Positions 21,546 to 34,501 of a stretch of 64,000 bases of DNA are shown piece by piece. Positions within the stretch are counted from its first letter, which is position 1, and every line of letters begins with the position of its first letter. The stretch comes from Cordia subcordata. Taxonomy: Eukaryota > Streptophyta > Magnoliopsida > Boraginales > Cordiaceae. A program made the position numbers and the translations under genes. The notes under the pieces were generated by a model. The model ran no database searches. It saw nothing but the letters and a program-made list of their open reading frames with translations, and had not been told where the DNA came from. The stretch covers positions 3,266,501 through 3,330,500 of the forward strand of contig JAPTOF010000003.1 in NCBI GenBank assembly GCA_028554755.1. The letters are read 5' to 3'.

Positions 21546-22787
21546 TCTAATTTAATAATATATAGTCAGTTGTAATATAACGTTATAATAGTTGTGCGGT
21601 AGTTGGCACACACTCTTACCCATTCCTTTTCACTAAAATCGAGCCCAACTAGCCCAACTATTAATTATACCAAACACAGTTTTAGAGACTCTTACTTCAT
21701 AGTTATAGGATCCAAGAGGGTAGTGAATTACATTATATAATTATATAGAATTATTAGTTTATTATAGAAGTACATAGACTAATAATTTTAATAGAATATA
21801 TGAGATTTTTAGATGTTACTCGTTTACTTTATGTTAGTAGTATATTTTTAAAGGAATAAGTTATAAAAAATATAACGAAACAAACCTTCGGCTTGATGTT
21901 AATTAGTTATAAGATGGAGCCCTAGGGAAATTATATTCCTACCTGCCAAGCATCATGACAGTAGCCTGAGGATTGGTTCCGGGAGAGTCATAAAATGTGG
22001 AGCTATCAATCACTCGCAAAGCATCCACACCAACAACTTTGTAATTATGATCAACCACCCTATCAACTTGGCATCCTCCATGGTAATGCCATATTGTCAT
22101 CACTGTGTCTATACAAAATTGTTCCAGTGAATCAATGGCTGAGAGATGTCTGGGCCTCAAGTTCAATGGCAATGCAAGCACTAGCTTGATGTAAGATTGA
22201 AGTGGTATCAAAGGGTAAACGAACTCTAAAAAAACTTTTGATTGTATGACTTTTAACACAACCTCTAAGCCTTTGACACATCTCTCGAGATCTCGGATCT
22301 TTAAAATAATTAAAAGTTACTCAAGAATTGTCACTTGGATCTCTATTTTGTAGTTCAAGATTTCAATTTGAGAACGGTCCGATGATGGAGTCTTCTCTCC
22401 AAGCGCACCACCCCGAATGATGGAGTCATGATGTGTCGGGAATTCTGCTATGGCTGCTGTCTTACTCAAGGGGGTAGAGACATTGAAGTCTTGACCTATC
22501 TGCAAAACATGCATACAAGTATTGATTTATTTATTTTTCGTTCGATGCCTTTTCTTTTTAGTTTTTAAAATCCAATCCCATTTCAGTTGCAATAATATTG
22601 CGAGAAAATTAATTTTGATGATCAGATAAATAATATAGTTATAGTGAAATGATTTAGTCATTTCCTCAGTTGACCCAATAGACTAAAAATCAAGTGTTGT
22701 CACTTCATCTCTAATTAATCTTTTCGTATGGTTTTATTTATAGGTAGAAAATTAAAAAACCATATGTTCAGTAATTTTTGCTCAACT

Positions 22788-22998
22788 AAGGGCTCATTGA
22801 AATTGACCTAAAGTATTTTTTTTGAGAAGTTAAAAATTCGGACTTCAAAAAATAGTTGAAATTGAGGTTTTTTTTTTCCCTTTTAAAATTTTAATTTTTT
22901 AAAAAAATCATATTTAAATATTTATTGCAAAAAATTGTGTTTTTTATTTTTAAAAAAGAAAGAGTTTTTCCATTAAAAAAAAATCCAAACAGGCCCTT
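22788..22998. mobile_element. MITE-like element in GMC pseudogene intron
   Basis: About 211 bp bounded by AAGGGCTCATTGAAATTG and, inverted, CCAAACAGGCCCTT. The interior is A/T-homopolymer rich with foldback potential. The AAGGGCCTGTTTGG type of end is common on small plant DNA transposons. No target-site duplication was clear. Confidence 0.6.
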
Positions 22999-23934
22999 AA
23001 AGTGTCTTATAAGCATGTAAAAAAGAATAACAGTCCCTACTTCCTTTTAACCGCTTATATACAATCTAATTTGACAAAATAAAAGGACTTTCGTATTATT
23101 TAGATGCTGAGAGTGTTTTACACCATTAATAAATGAAAAGTCATTTTCAATAATTAATTTATAAATACTTATTTATCAAACAAGTTAACAGCTTATGAAC
23201 ACATATTATTAAAATACTTTTTTGCTTACTTATAAGTATCAATTTGCTTATAAGCACGTTCAAATAAACAAAATCAAAGGAGCTCTCAACGTTATAAATA
23301 GGTACAAATATGCCAAGAATGACAAACCTTATCTTGAAGATTTTTAGCAATCCTAAGGACCCAATCCAACTCAAAGGTCCCACTTGATGCTTCAACAAAA
23401 CTACCAAAGTTAGTTATGCCCACTACTTCAGCAAGAGAGGTTTCAACGGGCCGAGGTGACGGCACAATGGGAAGATTCAGTGGATTATCAGACAATCCTT
23501 GGCCCACCATAGGCTGATCCAATAACACCTTGATTTGATGGGCCGTTAAATGTTCGGACGGCCCAATCCCACTCAACATCAATAGTTGAGCGCTTCCAAT
23601 TGTGCCAGCTGATAAAATGACTTCATTCAGAGGGTTGTCTCCATTCAAATATGCTGTGTGCACATTACCTCTCAAGTCTTTATAGTTGACTCTGTTAGCT
23701 CTTGGTTTTGGTAGTCCTGCATTATAATATTTGTCATATTAGCTTTTAGAAAATAAAATGATATGAATATAATAAGAGTTTCATGTATTTACTTTTAAGA
23801 ATTATTTTCATCATCTTTGAATTGAACTATTGCAAAATATTTAAATTAATAATGATAGTCATAGTAAACTCAAACTATTATAAATGGAACAAATATGATG
23901 TAATGTCCTCTCATATTGGTTTTATGTGAGAATC

Positions 23935-24415
23935 CTGTTCAGTTTATAATGACTTGTTTTCAATATTACAGTCATCACAGGTTTAAATTTTTTGAACTAG
24001 TTGATTAGGCTCAATATTATGGTAGGTTAGTAATTGGATCTAGGTCGTATAGGTGGTAACAGAGAAGGTTCTGCCTAGGGCATTCTTGGACTGTGGTTCT
24101 GTTATGTAGATTCATTTTCCATTTGCAATGGCTTGTATTGCTTAAGCATTTTAGTTAGTTGAGTGGATTCAATGTAGTGATAGGCCTACCTAGCGCTTTT
24201 AGTGTGTAAACATTATATACTATTTGGTTAGTATCAATGTAGTGACAGAGTTGCCTAGATTATTGAATTGATATGTGTTCTATTTATAACGCCCTGTAGT
24301 GCTCAAGTATTTTGGATTAGTTAACTAGACTAAATGTGATGATAGGCCGCCCGCCTTGGATATTAGGTTGTAGTTCTGTTTTGTAGATCCGTGTTCATTT
24401 TATAATGACACGGAC
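23935..24415 (+). repeat. Three to four diverged ~135-bp repeats in a pseudogene intron
   Basis: Units repeat the order: TTCATTTTATAATGGCTTGTA, CTTAAGCATTTTAGTTAGTTGA, then TCAATGTAGTGATAGGCC and GCCTAG. Copies begin near 23940, 24110, 24250 and 24390, the last partial. They lie in the intron between exons 3 and 4. Confidence 0.65.
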
Positions 24416-25727
24416 AATACGGGACATGGCATTGCATAAGTGAATGACAAGATAAATATGGTCAAAATGATTCACCGGAGACTTGAACAAACTCACCTTC
24501 TGTCTGCTGGAACAGAATTTTTTGCACTGATGCATACAGATAAACTATAATCTTTGAAGGATCAGCATACTCTAGCAAATCAGCAGCTGTGTGTCTGACC
24601 ATTTTCATCAAAAATGGTACCACCAAATTTGGTTCCCTTCAAGTGATCATATGAAAAGCCATTATCTGGCAATACACCAGCCTCAAGTAAGCCATCCCTG
24701 ACTGCAGATTGCCAAGCCAGCATTGGAGGCCGGAACACCACTTTCCTCTCCACCCACTCATAGGATTCATTCACCAATCTTTGATCCCACCCCACACTGT
24801 TCACATAATCACTACTGGCCCTCGAGTAAAAACCTGCATTTAGGGCCGATATAGGGATTAGTTTTAAGTTCAACATTACTTAAAGATATCTTGACTCAAA
24901 GCAAAGAAATACACCTGCATTTATGGCCGTTCCACCACCTAAAACACGAGCCCGATGGTTGAAGACGCCATCAGTGGAGATAAATGGTTGTGAAGCAGAA
25001 GCTGGAGATACATCTGCAAGTGTTGCAGCAAAGCCATTGATATTGGAGATGCGAGGGTCTCCATACGGCAAGCCACCCCTTTCTAGTAGTAGCACTCTTG
25101 TGCCTTCGGAAAGAGTTGCAGCCAATGCACAGCCTGAGGTGCCCCCACCAATTATAATGTAGTCATAGTATTCCACAGGCTGAGCCAATGTAGCATCTTT
25201 TGCAAATGAAGTGTACGGAGCTGAAAAGATTGCCAATCTTGCAGCACCAATTACGAGAAGATTTAGTTTAGCAACATAGACTCCAGAAATATTGCATAAA
25301 TTAAATAGGCATCAAACATTAGAAAAACGTAGAAGTACTTAATCTATAGCTTGTTAACCACGCATGCATGTCTACTGCAATATAATTTCAATTAAAATGT
25401 GACTTTTTAAACGCGCCCTAAATTATGTATGCAAATAATTAGGATATGATTCAAGCACGTACCTTTTTCGGAAACACAAGATCGAATAGAACAGAGAACT
25501 GCTAAGAGACCTGCAACAATATAATCGCATATTCCTAGGCTCATTTTTCGATCTGTGAACTTGAGGTCGCACATTAATTGATGTGGATCTCTAACCTTTC
25601 AATGGGAAAATATTGCCAAAACAATTTCAGGCCTTGTCTTATTGAACAACTCGATTTTGCACCCTTAAATACATGGACTTTGGAATCTGTTTATGCGTGT
25701 TAATTTTCAACTACTTCTGAGTGTTAA

Positions 25728-26702
25728 TAATTTAATCTGTCACTTTTGGGTGGTTTTGTTCATTTATACTCAAGTTTATTCGAGAAATATAAAGAAATTT
25801 AATTTCAAGAGCATATACACAAGAAAAACATGATACTTGAGCTCAAGATCAAAACCAAAGATCAACTTTCAATAAATGCAAGTGTAATTAATATTATCAA
25901 TCGTCTCGTCATCTCTAGAAAAAGAAGGAAAAGGAAAGTACCATAATAACAACTTAACAAGATGCAATGTAACTATCTTATTCATGTTATTATGTGTCAA
26001 TTTCAAAGGACTAAATTATAAAAAGGAGCACCTACTTAATGCTATACAAAACTGATGCTGCGACTTCACTTCGAACTTGAAAGACAGAGAGTGAAAGCTA
26101 TTCGGGCATTCAATAATATCTTATACATCTTTTGACTTTTGGCTTCACTTTTATGTCAATTTGGTTTCATACTTCAGCTTGCTTAATTTACCTGGGCTTA
26201 ATCTTAGTTATGTGGTCCTTTATTTACAGTGGCGGAGCCACATAGACGTGAGGGGGTGCGTCATGACCTTTTGAAGAAAGAAATATTATTGCTTTTTTAT
26301 TATTATTTTTATAATAAAAAAAATAACTCACATAAAGTGTATTCTCTCGTAAGAAAGGCGCACACTCTCGTAATTGTAATAACCGTTTACTTTTGACTGT
26401 TAAGCATTTAATCTGTCATTTTTCGGGTGGTTCAATCATTCACACTCAAGTTTATTCGAGAAATATGAAGAAATTTAATTTCAAGAGCATGTACACAAGA
26501 AAAACACGATACTTGAGTTCGTGATCAAAACCAATGATCAATTTTTAATAAATGCAAATGCAATTAATATTATCAACTGTCTCTCTTGAAAAAGAAGGAA
26601 AAGGAAAACACTATACTAACAACTTAACAAGATGCAACGAAACTATCTTATTATTATTATGCGTCAATTTCAAAGGACTAAATTATAAAAAGGAGCACAT
26701 TT
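25728..26702 (+). repeat. ~300-bp direct duplication flanking an insertion
   Basis: The blocks 25728-26030 and 26402-26697 share long near-identical runs such as AAGTTTATTCGAGAAATAT and GGACTAAATTATAAAAAGGA in the same order. Between them, near 26228, is a CAGTGGCGGAGCCACATAGA start typical of a non-autonomous plant DNA transposon, with A/T homopolymers after it. Confidence 0.85.
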
Positions 26703-29457
26703 TGGGGGGTTAGTTTCATTTTTTCCCCCTCTAGGCAATCACTCATCCATACAATATTTATAGACCTTGAATGTGGAGAGTTGCATTACCATGGAAGCAC
26801 TCTAGATGCATGCACAGGACAGGCCAATATATATGCTTTGAAAATGAATCAGACATTGAACTAGCACCCGTTACGTTGAACCAACTTTTCTGCATGAAAA
26901 AGTAAATGATTATAATAAGGTAGCAGGTAAGACAAAGACATCCCATTTTATTATGGGCATGCAGAGGCTTGCGTTATAGTAGCTGCTAAGGAAAGATTGT
27001 AAAATACCATTAGTATCTAACAAATAATGCCAGGTTCATGCATGCACATAGGTGGGTATGGTTGTGTGCTATGTCACTCAGGGAAAATTCTTCAAATTGA
27101 ACCGTCCAAAAAATCGTACCTAATAAAATGTGGGCCCCACATGTGTTTAATTTTTTATTATGTGTGTAGGAGGATAACAGGAGTGATGGGACAATTAGAA
27201 GAGTTTCCTGTCACTCAGACTCAAGAGACAAATGTTAATACAGATTTAAAGTGTGAGACAATAATTTTTTTTAATGTCAAATACTTTTAGAGTGTCGTGT
27301 CCCATATTATGTCCTAACGAAGTTGGACACTCTCCCCATAATTGGAAAGAGTCCGAATAACATAGGGTGAGTCTGTTAACAAGTCAAGGCTGACGAAAAA
27401 GTTGCAGCTGTACGTGATGGATATTGAAGGAAAAAAAAAGGATAATGAGATTTGTTGGTAGCCAACTTTGACGCAAACATGGAATGGTAATGGAATTGTT
27501 TATACTTCGGTGAGTGTCTAATTGTATTAATATTTAAATTGATTATTGGGATCCGCTATCGTAATGGTTGGCTGTCCAAAACATGTGAAAACCATCTTAT
27601 TGTGGCGCTTGTAAAGCAATGGACTTGACCATGAACTGTACCAAATCTGGAAAAGCTAAATAAATCCAACATTTTTCTTGTTTATTCACCAAAGTTGCAA
27701 AATCAAGTTACTAATTTTTGTTTTTTAGAAAGTGAAAATAAAAATAAACGAGCTAGTTTATGAATTTTGATTAACAAAAATAAAAACAAGTAACGACAAA
27801 AAACAATATTAAAGGAGAGTGCGCTTAGTTTAGGTTTCTTCTTATCCTCCATCTTATTGATTGGAAATACCTCATATAATTAAATACCACAGTTTGATAA
27901 ATATCATGCTTAATCCTTAAAAGGTTCAGCCACAAACCCTAAAACCCTATCTTTGTATTTGTCAGCCATCAGATTTATCTGCTCAAAACTCCATGATATT
28001 ACAACTGGCTCTCAATTCTAATACCAGTTAAATCAAGAATTTAATGTCAATAAACTTCCTGAAAAGTTCGAAGCAAATTTTAAAAATGATTTACTAGTCT
28101 TTTTGCCTTCTTATATTTCATGTGTTTGGAGGAGAACTATTTCTTTTCAATTATAATAAGACAAAGTAACCAGATATAGATCTCAAATATGACGGATTAA
28201 GCACACAAAATGAACATAAAAGTTTCAACCCAAACTTTCCTTAAAGTTGAAGGATTATTAAGAATTGGTAAAACAAAAGAGTCAGGCTAAATCATAAAAG
28301 TTATTATCAACTCAATAATGGTTATCGTATCATTTAATTCCTCATATTTTATATTTCTAACAATTACGTCTATTATCTTTAAAACACGGAAAATCAGTCC
28401 CATATCATAATTTCATTGGTCCCCATGTTAAAAATTGTCAACAACTTAACAATGTGAACATGTCAAGAAAGTACACTTACAATTTTGCCGTTTTAAACCT
28501 ATCCAATAGCCCAACTGTATATCTCCAAATTATTGATTCAAGTTTATGTCACTATGTTCAAATTATTAATTCTTTTAATAATTTTTGACCTAGAGACTAG
28601 TGGGTGGTGTCACATAATACAAATATAAGAAACTTATTTATTATGTTATAAAGATGGGAAAATTAATTGTCAAAAAGGATCTTTAACCCACTTCATAAAA
28701 TAGTAGGTGGACAATTATTTCATCAGTTCCAACCATGTTATCGGCCATTAACTTACGTTTATTATAATTATCCTTAAAAACCTAGTGGCCAGTTTGGCAA
28801 ATTTAGATCAATGCTCCTACACAAGTAGAAACCTTTAATATATACATGAATGAGACAAATAATGACAAATTTGTGTATAGACCACAATAATTGCCCTAGG
28901 AAATGAGAAAGCACCATTTTCATATATCTTCCCTGAGAAGTACACCCCAAGGAGTGAGAATTCACCAAAATTGCAGGAAATTGTATGATGAACTTTGTGA
29001 TGATTGTATTTTGAGTAAAAGATTATTTGTGATGATTGTATTTTGAGTAAAAGATTATGTAAATTATAATTTACGCCAGGTTTCATAGTAATGTACAGGA
29101 TAATGAATCACATGCTTATAAAATATGAAAGTTTAATAAGATATATTATAGTATCATATGATTTAACGTACAAAAAAAAGGTAAAAAATTGCATTACTTT
29201 TCGTCCTATATAATTTTTGGATAAAATATTTTTATCCCTGTATTTTATCAACATCGCATAAAATTCTTATATTTTAAAAATCACTAATAACCCTTTATAT
29301 AATAAATAAAATATTGCACAAAACCTCTCATTTAGATATATTTCTTTATCTGAAAATGAGATATGAGTGCCAGCCAGCCTTTACATCATTCCATGTTTCA
29401 TAAATCTTCCAAAACGCTGCGCCCAAGCCCCCAAGCACCAGGCAGTTACTACTCCCT
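26703..29457. other. Intergenic stretch with no gene found
   Basis: No coding frame longer than chance was recognised on either strand and no RNA gene was seen. At 28994-29055 a 32-bp unit starting TTTGTGATGATTGTATTTTG is present twice in tandem. The short frames at 26758, 27027 and 28774 have no recognisable product. Confidence 0.5.
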
Positions 29458-29458
29458 A

Positions 29459-29684
29459 TCGGCTTGTTTGGATTAGCTTTTTTTCATGAATTTTTTTTTT
29501 TGAAAAAAGTTATATTAAATTTGCAATAACTATTTGATTTGGCTTTCAAAAAAGCTGAAACTCTGAAAAAATCTCAAATACAGTTTTTTTTATAAGCTAG
29601 AATTTTTAGCTTCTAAAAAAAACTGTTTTTTAAAAACTGTTAAAAAAACGCTTTTTAAAAAAGTCAATTTAAACGGGTCCTATG
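29459..29684. mobile_element. MITE-like foldback element
   Basis: The block starts CGGCTTGTTTGGATTAGCTT and ends in AATTTAAACGGGTCC, with self-complementary AAAAGCTG/CAGTTTTT-type runs inside. It resembles the element at 22788-22998 in style but not closely in sequence. Confidence 0.5.
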
Positions 29685-29989
29685 TTTCCTCATATAAGCA
29701 TACCATTTCTAATACTCCTACTTGCTAGTGACGAACAAACACATGACTACATGAGTTGTATTCTCAAACTAATTATTTGATATCAAGTAGAGTACGTCAA
29801 GCAGTAGTTGTACTAATTGGGTTTTTGGCTCCGCTAGGTGTTCAGTGGTTGATCGGGTTGAGCTTCACCAAATGAATTTTCCTTGAATTAAAAAAAAAAT
29901 AGAATACACCAAGATTTTATACACATCAGGTTTGGAGGTTTTGATTTATGATTTATTTATGTGAAAAAATTGAATTTTTTTGTTGAAAA

Positions 29990-31900
29990 TAGGAAATATT
30001 AATATTAAACATCAGGAGAATACAAATTAATCCGGCCCAGAACATAAAGACCAACCAACAAACGAGACCAATTGGGTCAAGACCAAACATAGACTCGGAC
30101 AAAGATCACATCGAAATTATCAAAAAAAAAAAAAACAGAATGACCCAAATACAAATGGGCTAAACAAACTTCAACCTAAAACACAAAGATACCCTAACCC
30201 TCGATGGCACATCAAGGATCGGCGCTGCTCCAATGGCCAAAACACCAAGGCCGATGATGCAAACATTATTCCCGTCAACAAAAAACTGATCAAAGCCTCA
30301 CCAACTGCCAACATCCCATTCTTGGCTACCAAGGAGGCAAAAAGTGCAAGAAACTCCAAATGTTCTGACCAAGACATTGGCAACTCGGCATACACAAAGA
30401 AACAGAAGAAAAACGCCATCAAGGTGGGTTTAATGATACTCACCGGACCGAATACAGATTGGGCCAAGGAAGTTACAACTCTAGATGGCCTAAACATGCC
30501 AATTAAAGGAACGAATCCTATAGATCCACCGCTTAAACTAGTGGTAAAAAAATTGAATTCTTCAGTACCACTTTAATGCATAACATGTAGTTGTTCATTG
30601 AGATTGTAATAATGTGATAGGTGACGTAGCTAATTTGGAAGAATTACAAGCCTTAATCGGCGACCTGGTTGAAATTATAGCTATTGACGTGGTTAGAAAA
30701 CCAATTACAAATTTAGATAGTATGATACCAAAATATATTCCAGTTTCCAATTGGATTTCCTTCTCCTTTATTAGGAATCTCTTAATTCTATTATCCACAA
30801 CTGGCCATGTATGTCGGCATATTCGTGCCAATCGCGTGACAATTTGGGTTACTTATGTGATTATAATAGGTTTTTTACTTTTAGTTTGGACTTCGACCCT
30901 TTCATTAAAAGTTAAGGCTTAAGTGTTCGTAATAATTTTATTTTCTTTCTACTCTGTTTCATGTTCGTATAAAATAGTTTGTTGTTCCTAACAAAAAGAA
31001 AAGAAAACCAGAATCGTATTTAAAATGAGAACAGATTGAACATAAATGAATAATATATTAAGGGCCAACTTTCATACCAAAACTGGAGAACACACATTGA
31101 TACCCACATGGCTGCTTTCTTTTTTCTTTTTTCTTTTTTTTTTCTTTTTTTTTCTCTCTTTTCCAACTTTTCTCCACTTTCTCTTTTCCATGTCTGTAGT
31201 AGTTCCGCTTTGTCTGCACGTGCAACTCCCCACTTCCCGCGCCATAAAAACATTAAACAAAACTGCGTTTCGTAACACTTCCAGTCATTTATTGCTCTGT
31301 CCCGTAATCATATTTTGATCTTCCTCCATAGCTGTTACAGTCTTGCACAGTTCTGCTACCAAATCGCACGGCCCCCACCTCTCCTCTCTCTCCATTGAAT
31401 AGAATTTTGGTAGACTTTTTACTCGATTTTCGGTGCAATCATACCAATACTAATGCACCGCACACAATCAAAACTCTGACTTTTACCCAATTTTATACAA
31501 AAATATCTAATACAAGGTACGTGATTTCACTTGTATTCGCGAAGGCTTCATTTTTGTCAAAAACTTCGTATATTTTTGTAAAGAAAAGGTTGCATACAAT
31601 AAATTTAAAGAACAAGTTTATGACGGTTTCTCTAAAATCATAGGAAAACTTATAACTCATTTTCAGTTTCCGGTAGATTGTAGTCTCTCGAGGCAATATA
31701 ATGTTTTCTTGATAATAAAGAGAAATAAATACCAAGAAGCAAGAAAAAGTCATAATGAGGACGAAGATAGTAGTTGTATGTCTTTATCTTTTTTCCTATT
31801 CCTATTCATACCTGACATATATTTTTGTTGGTTTGACTAAAACGTCCCCGTGCTTTATACTTAACTACTCATCTATTATAGAAAAGAAAACGGATGAAAA
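29990..31900. other. Unassigned region upstream of the LRR gene
   Basis: 30000-30560 is unusually GC-balanced compared with its flanks and contains open frames on both strands (30171-30497 minus, 30322-30576 plus) with no family I recognise. It may be a decayed retroelement. 30614-30922 (plus) holds another frame without known motifs. A long polypyrimidine tract (T/C) lies at about 31117-31180. None is called as a gene. Confidence 0.4.
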
Positions 31901-32065
31901 TTTTAATGCCAATTAGTATTCATAATGAGCAAGGAGTAACAAATCCGTTTGTCTCTTATTCTTCTATTTTCTGCCTTTGTATTTACCTTTTTTTTTTTTT
32001 CTATAGATGATCAATGTTACTTGAAGCAATCAATCTTTGGCTAAGCGAGTAAAAGCAAGAAGAAA

Positions 32066-34501
32066 ATGAGCATAAAGAAGTTGATTTTGGGGTTAGTCTT
32101 TTGGTGTGGCATAGTTTTCTTGTTAGCAAGAAGTGAACCAAATGAAGATAAGCAAGCATTGCTGGATTTTAGCAATAATATTATTCATTCTCGGGCTTTG
32201 AATTGGGATTGGAGAACTTCTGCTTGCAATACCTGGATTGGAGTTACATGTGACCATGGCAAGTCTAGGATTATAGCTGTAAGGCTGCCTGGATTCGGTT
32301 TTCGTGGTCCGATACCTTTGAACACTCTCAGCAGGCTTCCAGGGCTGCAGATCTTGAGTGTGAGATCGAATGATATCAGTGGTGCTTTCCCTGCTGATTT
32401 GATGAAGCTTAGGAATTTAACCGCACTTTATCTGCAGTCGAATAAGTTGCAGGGTCCGTTGCCAGTGGACTTTTCGGCCTGGAAAGATCTTTCCATTCTT
32501 AATTTGTCTGATAATGCCTTCAATGGTAGTATCCCTGCCTCAGTTTCAAATTTGACACACTTGACAGCTTTGAATCTTGCAAACAATTCTCTTTCTGGTG
32601 AAATCCCTGATCTGAATATCGCGAGTCTTCAATTGCTAGACCTTTCCAATAATAATCTTACTGGAACCGTGCCTGAGTCCCTCCGTAGATTCCCTGGTTC
32701 TGTGTTTGCAGGTAATCATTTTAGTCCTGATAATTCATCAGCTCCGATTTCTCCAGTTCTTCCTCCCACTGCGCAACCAAACAAGAAAAAATCAACAAAG
32801 CTTAGTGAACCGGCCCTTCTTGGGATCATAATTGGTGGCTGTGCCTTGGGATTTGTCATACTTGCCGTGCTGATGATTGTCTGTTACTCGAAGAAAGAAG
32901 GTAAAAAGGAGACCTCAGCTAAGCCACAGAAGAAAGAGATGTCCATGAAGAGAGCGGTTTCAGAGAGTCAAAGTGAGAATAACAGGCTTGTATTTTTCGA
33001 GGGTTCACTTCTGGCATTTGATCTTGAAGATTTGCTGAGCGCTTCTGCTGATATACTTGGAAAGGGAACATTTGGGACTACATACAAGGCAGCTCTGGAG
33101 GATGCGAGCATCGTTGCTGTAACGAGATTGAAAGATATGAATGTTGGAAGGCGAGAGTTTGAGCAGCAGATGGAGCTTGTTGGAAGTATAAGGCATGAAA
33201 ATGTCACTCCATTAAGGGCATATTTCTACTCCAAGGATGAAAAGCTCATGGTATATGATTATTACAGCCAGGGGAGCGTGTCGACAATGCTACATGGTAT
33301 GCTAAACACTGTAATCTGTATCATATTGTAGGATATTTTGCGTGACTGAATTGGTTTAAACTATTTGCCTTCTTTCCCTCAGAAACAAGAATTTTAATCA
33401 TTTTCGCTTGGCTGTAGTAAGTTCTGAGTCAGTTTTCTTGTTCCAGTCATATATTATGTAGAGTGGCTGACTGAAACTTCTTGTTTGCATAAAAATGGCC
33501 TTCAATAGGATGGATGGATCAGACAAATACATATGCAATCAAATTATGTTTAAATTGCATGCTATTCATACCTTATAGCAAAGTTAGCAGTCTTGTATTA
33601 CTATGTTATCGTCTATTTTCACAAAGTCAATTTGTTATGTAATTCTATTTTTTCGAAACTGACTGCATTAGGTTTAGTTATCATCTTAACCAGATGTAGT
33701 TGCACATGATCTTGTTTTAGTTGAACCTCATGTAGGTCTGACGCATTTTCAAATAATAACATCCTCCTGTTGATCACCAAGTCTCTGCTATGGTATGTGA
33801 TGATCCTCTAATGCATTTTTTACATCTTTGCAGAATTCAGGGGCGAGAACCGGACTACATTAGATTGGGACTCCAGGTTAAGAATTGCTACTGGTGCAGC
33901 TAGAGGCATTGCTTATATCCACACACAAAGTGGAGGGAAGCTTGTTCATGGAAACATTAAAGCGTCGAATATTTTCCTCAACTCCCAACAGTTTGGTTGT
34001 GTATCTGACCTCGGATTGGCAACAATGGTCACACATATTGTCCCACCAGTCATGAGAATTGGAGGCTACCGCGCCCCAGAAGTCACAGACACCCAAAAAG
34101 CGACTCAGGCATCTGATGTCTACAGCTTTGGAGTGCTCCTGCTAGAACTTCTAACCGGAAAGTCCCCTGTACGTACCGCTGGTGGCAATGAGGTCTTCCA
34201 CTTGGTTAAGTGGGTGAATTCTGTTGTTCGAGAGGAGTGGACTGCTGAAGTTTTCGACGTTGAGCTTTTGAGGTATCCAAACATAGAGGAAGAGATGGTT
34301 GAGATGTTGCAGATAGCGATGAGTTGCGCGGTGAGAATACCCGACCAGAGGCCGAAAATGGTTGATACAGTGAAGATGGTTGAGGACATTAGGAGGGTCT
34401 ATACAGGGAATAAGCCATCACCAGAAACAAGATCAGAAGGCTCAACTCCAGCCCTGACACCACCCATAGCTGAGATAGGATCCTCTTCAGTTCAACACTG
34501 A
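32066..34501 (+). CDS. LRR receptor-like pseudokinase (LRR-III type)
   Basis: Two exons, 32066-33296 and 33834-34501, encode 632 residues, the usual size for the probable inactive receptor kinases of plant LRR-III. A signal peptide (about 1-23) is followed by an LRRNT cap with WIGVTCD (57-63), about five LRRs (70-205), a Pro/Ser linker, a membrane helix (about 251-273) and a kinase-like domain. The Gly-rich loop [10 protein letters not shown] (331-340) and APE (491-493) are kept. The ATP-anchoring Lys is replaced (AVTRL, Thr353), the catalytic HRD is HGN (449-451), and DFG is DLG (469-471). Catalysis is therefore unlikely; the protein should signal through binding at the plasma membrane. The single intron in the kinase domain fits the subfamily. 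Closest named relatives in memory are Arabidopsis At4g23740-like proteins; ligand unknown. The reading frame shows no damage. Confidence 0.94.

Larger units (their letters stand above)
21057..25544 (-). pseudogene. (R)-mandelonitrile lyase-like GMC oxidoreductase pseudogene
   Basis: Intact relatives are secreted FAD-dependent GMC-fold proteins (HOTHEAD/mandelonitrile lyase-like). Exons on the minus strand, in order: 25544-25463 (signal peptide, MSLGICDYIVAGLLAVLC), 25220-24915 (FAD-binding IIIGGGTSGCALAATLSE and VLGGGTAINAG), 24833-24497, 23716-23328 ([22 protein letters not shown]), 22499-21943 (IWHYHGGCQVDRVVD and SPGTNPQATVMMLGR), 21108-21057. Splice sites are canonical and the catalytic-region His of WHYHGG is kept. 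The frame is nevertheless broken. A 2-nt loss near 24593 (between DENGQ and HTAAD) gives an immediate stop. A frameshift lies near 22385, TGA codons at 22363-22365 and 22321-22323, and another 2-nt loss near 22290. Five independent lesions make this a relic, not an assembly slip. Which GMC subclade it came from is unsure. Confidence 0.9.

Noticed and set aside
31020..31318. Lys-rich and Phe-rich frames on opposite strands
   Set aside because: Produced by the polypyrimidine tract at about 31117-31180; no real coding signal.
32968..33207. Minus-strand frames under the receptor gene
   Set aside because: Shadows of the kinase-like exon; low-complexity Ser-rich translation and no independent evidence.
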